Assembly: GCA_029263125.1 (NCBI GenBank)
Contig: JAJCYD010000043.1
Location: 1-64,000, forward strand
From: Solirubrobacteraceae bacterium
GTDB taxonomy: Bacteria > Actinomycetota > Thermoleophilia > Solirubrobacterales > Solirubrobacteraceae
Length of the DNA stretch: 64,000 nt
Direction: 5' to 3'
Below are positions 43,180-52,190 of this stretch, piece by piece (position 1 is the first letter of the stretch; each line of letters opens with the position of its first letter). Position numbers and translations under genes: made by a program. Below the pieces are notes generated by a model. That model searched no databases. It saw only the letters and a list, made by a program, of their open reading frames with translations, and was not told the origin of the DNA.

Positions 43180-46100
43180 GTGACCGCCCCCTCCTGCGCG
43201 CATCTGCACGTCCATTCGGAGTACTCGCTGCTGGACGGCGCCTGCAAGGTGGAGGCGCTCGCCAAGCGCGCCGCGGACTTCGGCCAGCCCGCCCTAGGCC
43301 TAACCGATCACGGCGTCATGAACGGCGCCGTCGAGCACTATCAGGCGGCCCGCAAGCACGGCGTCAAGCCGATCATGGGCTGTGAGATCTACTTCGCCGA
43401 CGACCACACCGCGCGCGGCCGTCACGAGCACAACCACCTCACGCTGCTGGCCGCGACCAACGACGGCTACCGCAACCTCGTCAAGCTCTGCAGTGCCGGC
43501 TTCTTGAAGGGGCTCAACCGCGGCAAGCCGACGGTCGATCTGGGGCTGCTGGACCGCTACAGCGACGGGATCATCGCCCTGACCGGCTGCCTGGCGTCGC
43601 GCTTCTGCCAGCGCCTCGTCGACGACCGCGACGACGAGGCGCGTGCGCACGTCGACGACCTGATCGAGGTCTTCGGCGCCGAGGACGTCTACCTGGAGGT
43701 CCAGCGCAACGGCCTCGCGCCGCAGGACAAGGCCAACGAGAAGATCGTGCGGATCGCGCACGAGCTCGGCCGGCCGATCGTCGGGACCGCCGACGTGCAC
43801 TACCTGCGCAAGGAGGACTACCACCACCACACGGCGCTGCTGTGCGTGCAGACGAAGTCCACCCTGCAGTCGCCGAAGATGACCTTCGACACCAACGAGT
43901 TCTTCCTGAAGTCCAGCGAGGAGATGGCGCAGTCCTTCTCGCAGTGGCCCGAGGCGCTGGCGTCGACGGTCGAGATCGCCGAGCGCTGCGACGTGCAGAT
44001 CGAGCTCGGCCAGCAGCTGATTCCGCACTACCCGACGCCGGACGCCAGCAGCGAGCAGGACTACCTGCTGGCGCGCGTGCACGAGGGCCTGGCGCTGCGT
44101 TACGGCGATCCCGCGCCGGCAGAGGCGCTCGAGCGCGTGGAGATGGAGCTCGGCGTCATCAACCGCATGGGCTTCGACGCCTATTTCCTGATCGTCTGGG
44201 ACTTCATCCGCTACGCCAAGGAGCACGGCATCGCCGTCGGCCCGGGCCGCGGGTCGGCCGCCGGGTCGATCGTCGCGTACTGCCTGCAGATCACCGACGT
44301 GGACCCACTGCGCTACGACCTGCTCTTCGAGCGCTTCCTGAACCCCGAGCGCGTGTCGATGCCCGACATCGACATCGACTTCTCCGTGCGCGGGCGCGAG
44401 CAGGTCATGCGCTACGTCGTCGAGAAGTACGGCCGCGAGTCGGTCGCGCAGATCGTGACCTTCGGCAAGATGTTCCCGCGCGCGGCGACGCGCGACGCGG
44501 CGCGCGTGCTCGAGCACGACTACGGCACCGGGGACAAGCTCGCCAAGCTCATCCCCGACCCGATCATGGGGCGCTCGCCGTCCTTCGAGGATTGCCTGAA
44601 GCCGGGCGAGGCCCTGCGCCTGGCCTACGACTCCGACCCGGTCGCCAAGCAGATCGTCGATGTCGCCCAGGGCTTGGAGGGGATCGTGCGCAACTCCTCG
44701 ATCCACGCGGCCGCGGTCGTCATCGCCGAGGGGCCACTGACGGACATCGTGCCGCTGCAGCTCGCCGACTCAAACCAGGTCGACGCGGACGGCAACAAGA
44801 TCTTCAAGATCGTCACGCAGTTCTCGATGAAGCCCGTCGAGCAGCTCGGCCTGCTGAAGATGGACTTCCTCGGCCTGCGCAACCTCGATGTCATCGAGGA
44901 CGCGCTGGACATCATCGAGCGCTCGACCGGCACACGGCCGGACATGGCGGGGCTGCCGCTCGACGACGAGCGCACCTACGAGATGCTCGCAAGCGGCGAC
45001 TCGATCGGCGTCTTTCAGTTCGAGTCCGAGGGCATGCAGAAGGCGCTGCGCAACGTGCGCCCGTCGGAGTTCGACGACCTCGTCGCGCTCAACGCGCTGT
45101 ACCGGCCGGGCGCGATGGACTCGATCCCGATCTACGCGCGCGGCAAGCGCAACCCCGAGTCGGTGGAGTTCCCCGACGAGCGGCTGCGGGCGATCACCGA
45201 GTCGACGAAGGGCGTGATCCTCTACCAGGAGCAGTCGATGCAGATCGCCAAGACGCTCGCGGGCTTCTCGGGTGCCAAGGCCGACGACCTGCGCAAGGCG
45301 ATCGGCAAGAAGAACCGCGAGGCGATGGCCAAGCTCGAGCCTGAGTTCCGCGAGGGCTGCCGCGCGTCGGGAACTCACGACCAGGTGATCGAGCACCTGT
45401 GGGCAACGAACGTCAAGGCCGCTGACTACTCGTTTAACAAGTCTCACGCCGCATGTTATGCACTCATTGCATATCGCACTGCATGGTTAAAGGCCAACTA
45501 CCCCGCGGAGTACATGGCGGCGCTGATCTCGAGCGTCATGTCGACAAAGGACAAGGTCCCGTTCTTCGCCACGCAGGCCGAGCAGATGGGCATCGAGATC
45601 CTGCCGCCCGACGTCAACCTCTCAGACCACGACTTCGTCGTCTCAGACGGCAACATCCGCTTTGGACTAGATGCCGTCAAGGGCGTCGGCTACGCTGCCG
45701 TCGAAGCGATCAAGACCGCGCGCCAGGAGGGTGGGCCGTTCGAAACGCTGTGGGACTTCTGTACCCGGGTCGACGCGCGCACGGTGAACAAGAAGGCGAT
45801 CGAGGCGCTGATCAAGTGCGGCGCCTTCGGCTCCACCGGCGACTCGCGCATGGGCATGCTGAGCGTGCTCGAGCAGGCGCAGGGTGCGGGCCAGAAGGCC
45901 CAGCAGGATCTCGAGATCGGGCAGGGCTCGATCTTCGACTCGCTGGACTTCGGCGGCGAGTCCGATGCCAACGGCGCCGCTGCGGCGTTCGCCACGCAGC
46001 ACCCGCCGATCCCGCCCGAGGAGTTCGACCAGCCCGAGCTGCTGGCGATCGAGAAGGAGTCGATCGGCCTGTTCATCTCCGCGCACCCGCTCAAGCAGGT

Positions 46101-46704
46101 CCGCGAGGCGCTGCGCGAAGCGGTCGACTGCCCGCTGGCCGATCTCGCCGCGCGCAAGGACAAGGACTGGGTCTCCGCCGGAGGGATCATCACGGCTGCC
46201 AAGAAGATCCGCACGCGCAACGGCGAGCACATGATGTTCGCGACGCTTGACGACCTCGAGGGCTCCGTCGAGATCCTCGTGTTCGGCAAGGCGCTGGCGG
46301 AGTACGAGGGCGCGCTGGGCGTCGACTCGGTCGTCGTCGTTCGAGGGCGCGTCGACCACAAGGACGCCGACAAGACGTGCCTCGTCGTGCAGTCCGCCGA
46401 GCCGTTCGTCCCGACCGACGAGGAGGTGGAGCGCGCCAAGGCCGCGGCGGCCACCCGCCTGGTCGGGCCACTGCCCCTGCACGTGCGCCTGGACGCGGCT
46501 TGCCTGCCCGCATCGGTCATCGATGACATCAAGCACCTGCTGGCCAACTTTCCGGGCGAGTCGGAGGTCGTGCTCGAGGTGCAGATGAGCGCGGGCGACC
46601 CGCGCACGCTCAAGCTCGGCCCCGGCTACAAGGTCGCGCCCACGCCGACGCTGCGGGCCGAACTTGAGCATGTGCTGGGTCCGGCAGCGCTCGTTGCCGG
46701 CTGA
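43180..46704 (+). CDS. dnaE: DNA polymerase III alpha subunit (DnaE)
   Basis: The 1174-residue replicative polymerase has the N-terminal PHP domain (HLHVHSEYSLLDG at 8-20, LGLTDHGVM). The catalytic palm has GPGRGSAAGSIVAYC and the Asp triad PDIDIDF (Asp396, 398, 400). The finger region has KKNREAMAKLEPEFREG, and helix-hairpin-helix and OB segments follow (GGIITAAKKIRTRNGEHMM). It is a DnaE1-type enzyme. No intein is present. A 24-codon stretch from 45421 has strikingly AT-ending codons (see the separate entry). The GTG start is set by the PHP motif and a -10 box 8 nt upstream. Confidence 0.97.
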   Translation: MTAPSCAHLHVHSEYSLLDGACKVEALAKRAADFGQPALGLTDHGVMNGAVEHYQAARKHGVKPIMGCEIYFADDHTARGRHEHNHLTLLAATNDGYRNLVKLCSAGFLKGLNRGKPTVDLGLLDRYSDGIIALTGCLASRFCQRLVDDRDDEARAHVDDLIEVFGAEDVYLEVQRNGLAPQDKANEKIVRIAHELGRPIVGTADVHYLRKEDYHHHTALLCVQTKSTLQSPKMTFDTNEFFLKSSEEMAQSFSQWPEALASTVEIAERCDVQIELGQQLIPHYPTPDASSEQDYLLARVHEGLALRYGDPAPAEALERVEMELGVINRMGFDAYFLIVWDFIRYAKEHGIAVGPGRGSAAGSIVAYCLQITDVDPLRYDLLFERFLNPERVSMPDIDIDFSVRGREQVMRYVVEKYGRESVAQIVTFGKMFPRAATRDAARVLEHDYGTGDKLAKLIPDPIMGRSPSFEDCLKPGEALRLAYDSDPVAKQIVDVAQGLEGIVRNSSIHAAAVVIAEGPLTDIVPLQLADSNQVDADGNKIFKIVTQFSMKPVEQLGLLKMDFLGLRNLDVIEDALDIIERSTGTRPDMAGLPLDDERTYEMLASGDSIGVFQFESEGMQKALRNVRPSEFDDLVALNALYRPGAMDSIPIYARGKRNPESVEFPDERLRAITESTKGVILYQEQSMQIAKTLAGFSGAKADDLRKAIGKKNREAMAKLEPEFREGCRASGTHDQVIEHLWATNVKAADYSFNKSHAACYALIAYRTAWLKANYPAEYMAALISSVMSTKDKVPFFATQAEQMGIEILPPDVNLSDHDFVVSDGNIRFGLDAVKGVGYAAVEAIKTARQEGGPFETLWDFCTRVDARTVNKKAIEALIKCGAFGSTGDSRMGMLSVLEQAQGAGQKAQQDLEIGQGSIFDSLDFGGESDANGAAAAFATQHPPIPPEEFDQPELLAIEKESIGLFISAHPLKQVREALREAVDCPLADLAARKDKDWVSAGGIITAAKKIRTRNGEHMMFATLDDLEGSVEILVFGKALAEYEGALGVDSVVVVRGRVDHKDADKTCLVVQSAEPFVPTDEEVERAKAAAATRLVGPLPLHVRLDAACLPASVIDDIKHLLANFPGESEVVLEVQMSAGDPRTLKLGPGYKVAPTPTLRAELEHVLGPAALVAG
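45421..45493 (+). other. Codon-usage anomaly inside dnaE at the intein insertion site
   Basis: Codons for residues 748-771 (ADYSFNKSHAACYALIAY and on to TAWLK) end in A or T in 13 of 24 cases, including TTA, TGT, ATT and two TAT. Flanking dnaE codons almost never do. The protein sequence itself is the conserved DnaE motif. The junction Tyr750/Ser751 matches the site where cyanobacterial split DnaE inteins are inserted (before CFNKSH). No intein or endonuclease sequence is left. Confidence 0.7.
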
Positions 46705-46730
46705 CACGGCGCCTGCTGACTGACGCTGAC

Positions 46731-47606
46731 CTAGCCGGCACCGGCGGATTTCCGTGCTGTCAGCCCCTGCTGGCGCAGCGTGCGCGCTAGCGCGATCTCC
46801 TCGACGGTCGGGCCGCTGTGTTTCGGCCCCGGCGTCTCCAGGACGCAGGGCAGCCCCTCGAAGCGCGGTTCCGACAGGAACACGGCGCAGCCGTCGCACC
46901 CGATCTCGCCCTCGCCGACATTGGCGTGGCGGTCGCGGTTTGATCCCAGGCCGGTCGTCGAGTCGTTGAGGTGCAGGGAGCCGAGACGCGCCAGGCCGAC
47001 GCGCGCGTCGCATTCGTCGAGGACCGCGTCCAGGCATGGCACCGTGCGCACGTCATAGCCCGACGCCAACAGGTGGCAGGAGTCCAGGCACAGGCCGAGC
47101 CGCTCGTGCGCGCCGGCGGCGTCGATCAATGCGGAAAGTTCGGCGAAGGACCTGCCCAGGGTGCCGCCCGTCCCGGCCGTGTTCTCCAGGTGCAGCGGGC
47201 AGCCGTCGGACTCCGCCAGCGCCTCGGCGATGACCTCGCCCGCTCGCGAGATCGCGGGCGCCACCGCGCCCGCCAGCGCCGATCCCGGGTGCAGGACGAC
47301 GGCGTGCGCCCCCAGCGCGTCGCCCGCGCGCAGCGAGCTCGTCAGCGACGCCAGGGACTTCGCCCGGATCTCCGGATCCTCCGAGGCGCAGTTGAGCAGG
47401 TAGACGGCGTGGATCAGCAGCGCGTCGACGTCCGAGCCGGCCATCGCGTCGGCGAACGCGGCGATCTCCTCAGACGAGTACACCCGCGGCTTCCAGGCAC
47501 GCGGGTTCTGGTTGAAGATCTGGATCGCCTGCGCGCCGCGATCCTCACCGCGCTTGACGGCCTTGGCGACGCCGCCCGCCGGAGAGACGTGCGAGCCGAT
47601 CAGCAT
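46731..47606 (-). CDS. nfo: Deoxyribonuclease IV (AP endonuclease)
   Basis: The 291-residue TIM-barrel enzyme nicks DNA at abasic sites. Conserved segments are IGSHVSPAGGVAKAV, AIQIFNQNPRAWKPR, LLIHAVYLLNCAS, LENTAGTGGTLGRSF, LCLDSCHLLASGYD, LHLNDSTTGLGSNRDRHANVGEG and VLETPG. These hold the three-zinc ligands (His, Glu, Asp). It starts 18 bases from the divergent gltX start. Confidence 0.93.
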   Translation of the reverse strand: MLIGSHVSPAGGVAKAVKRGEDRGAQAIQIFNQNPRAWKPRVYSSEEIAAFADAMAGSDVDALLIHAVYLLNCASEDPEIRAKSLASLTSSLRAGDALGAHAVVLHPGSALAGAVAPAISRAGEVIAEALAESDGCPLHLENTAGTGGTLGRSFAELSALIDAAGAHERLGLCLDSCHLLASGYDVRTVPCLDAVLDECDARVGLARLGSLHLNDSTTGLGSNRDRHANVGEGEIGCDGCAVFLSEPRFEGLPCVLETPGPKHSGPTVEEIALARTLRQQGLTARKSAGAG

Positions 47607-47610
47607 CTCG

Positions 47611-47616
47611 TAGTGT
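47611..47616 (+). promoter_or_regulatory. -10 box for leaderless gltX mRNA
   Basis: TAGTGT is followed by 8 nt and the gltX ATG. It lies inside the 18-bp gap to nfo, so the -35 region would be within nfo. Confidence 0.5.
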
Positions 47617-47624
47617 CAGGGCGC

Positions 47625-48950
47625 ATGAGGGTCCGCTTCGCTCCATCCCCGACCGGGGCGCTGCACGTCGGTGGCGCGCGCACGGCGCTGTACAACTGGC
47701 TGCTGGCCCGGCATGACGGCGGGACGCTCGTCCTGCGCATCGAAGATACCGACCGCGATCGCTCGACTCCCGAGAACGTCGAGCAGATCCTCGATGCCCT
47801 GCGCTGGCTGGGCCTGGACTACGACGAGGGGCCGATCAGCCAGCTCTCACGGACCGAGCGCCACCAGGAGGTGCTCGCCCGGCTGCTCGAGGAGGGGCAC
47901 GCCTACCGCAGCACGGCCGCCAAGCCCGAGGTCGACGCCTACAAGGCGCAGCACGGCGCCGAGCGCGGGTTCAGAGGCCAGGCCGAGGCCGAGGGCGCGG
48001 TGCGCCTGCGCGTTCCCGACGACGGCTCGACCGTCGTCCACGACCTCATCCGCGGCGACACGACCTTCGCCCACGTGCACCTCGACGATCCGGTCATCGC
48101 GCGCGCCGACTCCAGCGTCCTCTACAACTTCGCCGTCGCCGTCGACGACCTCGACGCGCAGATCACGCACGTCGTGCGCGGCGAGGACCACCTCTCCAAC
48201 ACCCCCAAGCAGCTGCTCGTGCTCAAGGCGCTCGGCGCGCAGCCCCCGATCTACGCCCACCTGCCGCTGCTGCACGGCCAGGACGGCAAGAAGCTCTCAA
48301 AGCGCCAGGGTGCCTCGTCGGTCCAGGAGTTCCGCGACGACGGCTACCTGCCCGAGGCGCTCCTGAACTACCTGGCGCTGCTGGGCTGGGGCTCGGAGGA
48401 TGACGAGACGATCCTCTCCATCGACCAGCTCGTGACGCAGTTCGCGATCGAGCGCGTCTCGCGCAATCCGGCGCGCTTCGACCATCAGAAGCTGCGCTGG
48501 CTCAACGGCCGTTACGTGCGCGAGCTGTCGGTCGACGAGCTCACCGAACGCCTCGAGGCGTTCACCGGCCGCGGCGGCCTGCGCGGGGCGGTCGAGATCT
48601 CGCGCGAGAAGATGCAGACGCTCGCGGACTTCTGGCCGCTGGCCGGATTCCTCTTCGACGGCCCCGCCGATGACCCGGCGGCGCGCGAGAAGTGGCTCGA
48701 CGAGGACGGGCGCGCGATCCTGCGCGAGGTGCGGGAGGCGCTGCAGCCGCTGGATCCGCTCACGATGGCCAACGTGCAGCCGGCGCTCGAGGGCGTCGTG
48801 GCGGCTCGGGAGGTCAAGCCCAAGCAGGTCTTTCAGCCGGTCCGCGTCGCGCTCGCGGGCAGGGCCGTGTCGCCTGGGATCTTCGAGACGCTCGTCGTGC
48901 TCGGGCGCGAGCAGTCACTGGCTCGCATCGACGCGGTGCTGGCTCCCTAA
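47625..48950 (+). CDS. gltX: Glutamyl-tRNA synthetase
   Basis: The 441-residue class I enzyme charges tRNA-Glu. It has the HIGH-type motif in PSPTGALHVGGARTALYN, the segment VLRIEDTDRDRSTPE and the KMSKS-type loop KKLSKRQGASSV. The C-terminal anticodon domain is present. At 441 residues it is on the short side. The first Met directly precedes the Rossmann strand VRFAPSPTG, so the start is certain. Whether it also charges tRNA-Gln is unknown; no glnS or gatCAB is in view. Confidence 0.95.
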   Translation: MRVRFAPSPTGALHVGGARTALYNWLLARHDGGTLVLRIEDTDRDRSTPENVEQILDALRWLGLDYDEGPISQLSRTERHQEVLARLLEEGHAYRSTAAKPEVDAYKAQHGAERGFRGQAEAEGAVRLRVPDDGSTVVHDLIRGDTTFAHVHLDDPVIARADSSVLYNFAVAVDDLDAQITHVVRGEDHLSNTPKQLLVLKALGAQPPIYAHLPLLHGQDGKKLSKRQGASSVQEFRDDGYLPEALLNYLALLGWGSEDDETILSIDQLVTQFAIERVSRNPARFDHQKLRWLNGRYVRELSVDELTERLEAFTGRGGLRGAVEISREKMQTLADFWPLAGFLFDGPADDPAAREKWLDEDGRAILREVREALQPLDPLTMANVQPALEGVVAAREVKPKQVFQPVRVALAGRAVSPGIFETLVVLGREQSLARIDAVLAP

Positions 48951-49004
48951 CACATTCTGGGGAACGGGCTCAACCGAACGTCCACGGCTGCCGATAACCG
49001 CACC

Positions 49005-50084
49005 ATGATCTCCCCCGCACCAGCGACTCGCGCCGCTTCGGGCAGCGCCGCCGTGCAGCGCCATCACAACGAGGGGCACGGCCGCCGCCTGACTGCCGCC
49101 TTCGAAGCCCTGGAGGCGTTTCCGGCACTTGCGGAGTCGCGCAACCGGCTGATGCGCCTCGCCGGCGCCGAGCGCGTATCGCCGGCCGACATCGTTGCCA
49201 CGGTCGAGTCCGACATCGCGCTCGTCATCAGCGTCATGCGGCTGGCCAACCAGATCGACGGCCCCAAGCATGGTCGCGTCGACTCCGTCGTCAGTGCCGT
49301 CGAGGTGCTGTCCCCCGAATCGGTGCAGGCGCTCGCCAGCAGCGCACGCACGTTCGACTTCTTCGAGCGCTCGTCGCTGTGGGACTCCGAGCCCGAACGC
49401 TCACGGCTGCACGCCGTCGCTACGCAGCGTGCCGCCGACCGCCTCGCGCAGGAGGCCGGCTACGAGCACCGCGACCGGCTGATGGTCACCACGCTGCTGC
49501 ACGACATCGGCAAGCTCGTGCTCGCGCACGCCTACCCCGGCTACCCCCAGCAGGTCCATGGGGACGCCCGTACGCCCGAGGAGCGTCTGCATCGCGAGCG
49601 TCGCGAGCTCGGCGTCGACCATGCGCTGGTCGGTGGCGTCCTGGCTCGTCGCTGGGGGCTGCCCAGCGCCATCGCGTCGGCGATCGAGCGCCACCACTCC
49701 GACGACGCGCAGGGCGAGGCCGCGTTCGTGCGGCTGGCGGACATGCTCGCCCACTACGCCCACGGCCACCAGATCTCTCCGAACGCGCTGCTGAAGACCG
49801 CCCGCGCCGTTGGTCTCGGACCGGCCGAGCTGCGGTCGGTCATGTACGACCTGCCCTACCCGTCGTCGGGCCGACCGCGCCAGATCGATCCATGCCCGCT
49901 CTCGGGCCGTGAGATCGAGGTGCTCAAGCGACTGGCCGAGGGCAAGGTCTACAAGCAGATCGCCGTCGAGCTGTCGCTCTCGACATCGACGGTGCGCACC
50001 CATCTGCACAACATCTACGGCAAGCTCGGCGCCGTCGATCGCGCCCAGGCCGTCCTGATCGCCACTGAGCGCGGCTGGCTCTGA
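49005..50084 (+). CDS. HDOD-domain protein with C-terminal LuxR-type DNA-binding domain
   Basis: The 359-residue protein joins an HDOD signalling domain to a helix-turn-helix. HDOD marks are LEAFPALAESRNRLMRL, ADIVATVESDIALVISVMRL and VEVLSPESVQALASSA. The HD part keeps LLHDIGKLVLAHAYPG and the later His pair in IASAIERHHSD. The LuxR domain is CPLSGREIEVLKRLAEGK, YKQIAVELSLSTSTVRTH and LHNIYGKLGAVDRAQAV. It likely senses a cytoplasmic cue and controls genes directly. No partner gene is overlapping. Confidence 0.88.
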   Translation: MISPAPATRAASGSAAVQRHHNEGHGRRLTAAFEALEAFPALAESRNRLMRLAGAERVSPADIVATVESDIALVISVMRLANQIDGPKHGRVDSVVSAVEVLSPESVQALASSARTFDFFERSSLWDSEPERSRLHAVATQRAADRLAQEAGYEHRDRLMVTTLLHDIGKLVLAHAYPGYPQQVHGDARTPEERLHRERRELGVDHALVGGVLARRWGLPSAIASAIERHHSDDAQGEAAFVRLADMLAHYAHGHQISPNALLKTARAVGLGPAELRSVMYDLPYPSSGRPRQIDPCPLSGREIEVLKRLAEGKVYKQIAVELSLSTSTVRTHLHNIYGKLGAVDRAQAVLIATERGWL

Positions 50085-50097
50085 CCGGCCGCGCGGC

Positions 50098-50487
50098 TCA
50101 GCGCGGGGTGGAGGCGGCGATCGGCCACGGAGGGCCCGGCCGCCCTCGGCGGCGAGCCATCAGCCACCACGCCAGCGCGGCGAGCCCGATCCCGAACGCA
50201 TCGATCGCCACGTCGGCCGGCGAGCCGTGGCGACCGCCGACGAAGCTCTGGTGCAGCTCGTCGCTGGCGGCGTAGAGCAGCGCGACGACGGTGGCGGCCA
50301 GGGGCCTGCGCCAGTCGCCGGCACGCGCGAGCGTGAGCCACAACGTGGCGTAGATCGTGACGTGCGCGATCTTGCGCAGCACGAGATCCCATCCGTCGAT
50401 GCCGCTGCTGAGATCCGGGGTCGCGGACAGCGCGAAGATCAGCACCATCACGGCGACTGGAGGTGCGTACCGGCTGACGGCTCCCAT
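50098..50487 (-). CDS. VanZ-family membrane protein
   Basis: The 129-residue protein has four hydrophobic segments and the VanZ pattern: ALSATPDLSS, RKIAHVTIYATLWLTL, AASDELHQSFVGGRHGSPAD and VAIDAFGIGLAALAWW. VanZ proteins affect teicoplanin sensitivity in enterococci; in soil actinobacteria their role is unknown. The start at MGAVSRYAPP is set by TACCGT 6 nt upstream on the minus strand. Confidence 0.85.
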   Translation of the reverse strand: MGAVSRYAPPVAVMVLIFALSATPDLSSGIDGWDLVLRKIAHVTIYATLWLTLARAGDWRRPLAATVVALLYAASDELHQSFVGGRHGSPADVAIDAFGIGLAALAWWLMARRRGRPGPPWPIAASTPR

Positions 50488-50552
50488 ACAGTGACGGTAG
50501 TGGTCTCGCCGGCACGTCCTCGCACCAGGACTCACCGGAGCCGCTAAGGCCG

Positions 50553-50942
50553 ATGATCTCGATCACCACGAAATCCCCGTACGCGCTGCAGGCCCTGTCG
50601 GAGCTCGGTCGTTCGGGAGACGGCCCGGTCCCGATCGGCGAGCTCGCCCGCCGCCGCGAGATCCCCGTGCAGTTCCTCGAGCAGCTGTTCGCGACGCTGC
50701 GGCGAGCCGGTGTGCTGCGCTCCCAGCGCGGCGTCAAGGGCGGCTACGCCTTCGCCCGCGCTCCGGGCGAGGTGACGGTGCTCGAAGTCGTCGAGCTGCT
50801 GGACGGCCCGTTCGGCCGTGACGCGCGGGGGGTCTTCGCCGAGGCCGCCGGGGCAGCCCGCGCCGTCCTGGCATCGACGACGATCGCCGACATCGTCGAG
50901 CGCGAGGCCCGCGATGCGGGCGTCGCGATGTACCACATCTGA
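50553..50942 (+). CDS. Rrf2-family transcriptional regulator without cysteines
   Basis: The 129-residue winged-helix protein starts MISITTKSPYALQALSELGR and has the recognition segment IPVQFLEQLFATLRRAGVLR, then SQRGVKGGYAFAR. It contains no Cys, so it cannot hold the Fe-S cluster of IscR or NsrR. Cys-free Rrf2 proteins include CymR, which controls cysteine synthesis with CysK in Bacillus. cysK and cysE lie 1.2 kb downstream, which makes a similar role possible. It has no other obvious target nearby. Confidence 0.85.
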   Translation: MISITTKSPYALQALSELGRSGDGPVPIGELARRREIPVQFLEQLFATLRRAGVLRSQRGVKGGYAFARAPGEVTVLEVVELLDGPFGRDARGVFAEAAGAARAVLASTTIADIVEREARDAGVAMYHI

Positions 50943-51040
50943 GGACGCGCTCGGCAGGCACGTCTGGTCGACGGACTCCCGACGCGGCGAAGCATCGCGC
51001 CCCGCCTCCATCGCCGCCAGGAGCTACGGTCCCGTGGCAC

Positions 51041-51697
51041 ATGGACTACGTGGCGATGCGCGAGCGATCCGTGCAGCGGCTGGCCGGTTGGAAGCTGCCG
51101 GACTCGGGCGTTCTGCCGCTGCACGGCGACGAGGACTTCCGCTGGGTGCGCGGCGCCGAAAGCATCGCCGATCGCTGCCATGCGATCGCTGCCGCGCTCG
51201 CCCTGCTCCATGGCGCGCCGCCCGATCGCATCAGGCGTGCGCTTGAGGACAACGGCCTGCTCGAGTACGTCGACGGCCCGGAGCTGCGGTTCCTGCTGCA
51301 CCTCGAGCGCGAGGTTGCGATGGACGACGAGCAGCGTCACCGAACCGCGGTCGACATCTCATGGCGCGAAGAGGCGCTGTGGGCGCTGATGTGGAGCTTG
51401 GCCCTGGTCGACGACATGGCGCCCGACGAGCTGTGTCCGAAGGCCCCGTTCTACGAGCGCCTGGCGCCGGACATGGATCCGTCGCGCGGTCGCAGGAACG
51501 TGGCGCTGCGCCCGCTGGGCGAGATCGCGGCGATGCTCGACTTCTACTACTGCCTGCACTGGCACGCGCGCAACGCCCAGTATCACGGCCAGGCATGGGA
51601 CATGACGATCGCGCCGGGCGCCGTGCTCGAACGCCGCCATGCGCTCGAATGGCTCTTCCAGGACGTGCGCTGGGAGGACGTCGACCTCGCGGTGTGA
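51041..51697 (+). CDS. DUF4272 protein
   Basis: The 218-residue product carries the DUF4272 pattern: an N-terminal helical part (ESIADRCHAIAAALALLHGA), WREEALWALMWSLALVDDM in the middle and LDFYYCLHWHARN with VLERRHALEWLFQDVRWEDV at the end. The family has no known function. TACGGT lies 10 nt before the ATG. It faces the ATPase gene at 51701 and stops 3 bases from it. Confidence 0.8.
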   Translation: MDYVAMRERSVQRLAGWKLPDSGVLPLHGDEDFRWVRGAESIADRCHAIAAALALLHGAPPDRIRRALEDNGLLEYVDGPELRFLLHLEREVAMDDEQRHRTAVDISWREEALWALMWSLALVDDMAPDELCPKAPFYERLAPDMDPSRGRRNVALRPLGEIAAMLDFYYCLHWHARNAQYHGQAWDMTIAPGAVLERRHALEWLFQDVRWEDVDLAV

Positions 51698-51700
51698 GCG

Positions 51701-52126
51701 CTACGACGTGAAGGACCGCGCGGCCAGCGCGAATCTCAGGAAGACCTCCGTCCCGCCGTCGACGCCCTCGCGGACCTCGAGCCGATCGGCCTCGTGCGCC
51801 ATGACCGCAAGGCCGACGCCCATGCCCGGGCTGTCCAGGCGCGCGGACATCCCGACGCCGCGATCGGCGACGACGATGTCGAGGAACGATCCGCGGACGG
51901 GCGTGGCCGTGACGCGAATCTCGCCCGGCGTCCCGGACACGCGGTACGCGTGCAGCACGGCGTTCGTGGCGGCTTCGCTGACCGCGAGCGCGATCCGGTT
52001 CTGCGTGTCCATGCCGACATCGCAGCGCGACGCGACATCGCTCACAGCGCGGCGGATGCTTGCCACCTGCGAGGGATCCGCCGGATAGCTGGCATCGAGT
52101 CCGCCGACGCTGTTGGACGCAGCCAT
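51701..52126 (-). CDS. RsbW-like serine kinase/anti-sigma ATP-binding protein
   Basis: The 141-residue GHKL-type ATPase has the N-box AVSEAATNAVLHAYR, the G1 box VVADRGVGMS and the Gly-rich lid SPGMGVGLAVMAHEADRL. These are marks of the RsbW/SpoIIAB family that bind or phosphorylate anti-sigma antagonists. No anti-sigma antagonist or sigma-B-type gene is adjacent, so the target is unknown. The start MAASNSVGG lies 64 bases from the divergent cysK start. Confidence 0.85.
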   Translation of the reverse strand: MAASNSVGGLDASYPADPSQVASIRRAVSDVASRCDVGMDTQNRIALAVSEAATNAVLHAYRVSGTPGEIRVTATPVRGSFLDIVVADRGVGMSARLDSPGMGVGLAVMAHEADRLEVREGVDGGTEVFLRFALAARSFTS

Positions 52127-52190
52127 CCGATGTCTGTACCCGGTTGGCGATCGGCCATCACGTTGTGGTGGCGGATACCGTGTGCCCTCA

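Noticed and set aside
41883-43385. Long plus-strand frame opposite mscS running into dnaE
   Set aside because: Arg- and Asp-rich composition typical of antisense frames in high-GC DNA. mscS and dnaE explain both regions.
43180-46704. An intein within dnaE
   Set aside because: The protein is continuous with no splice-junction blocks or endonuclease motifs. Only the codon anomaly at the site remains.
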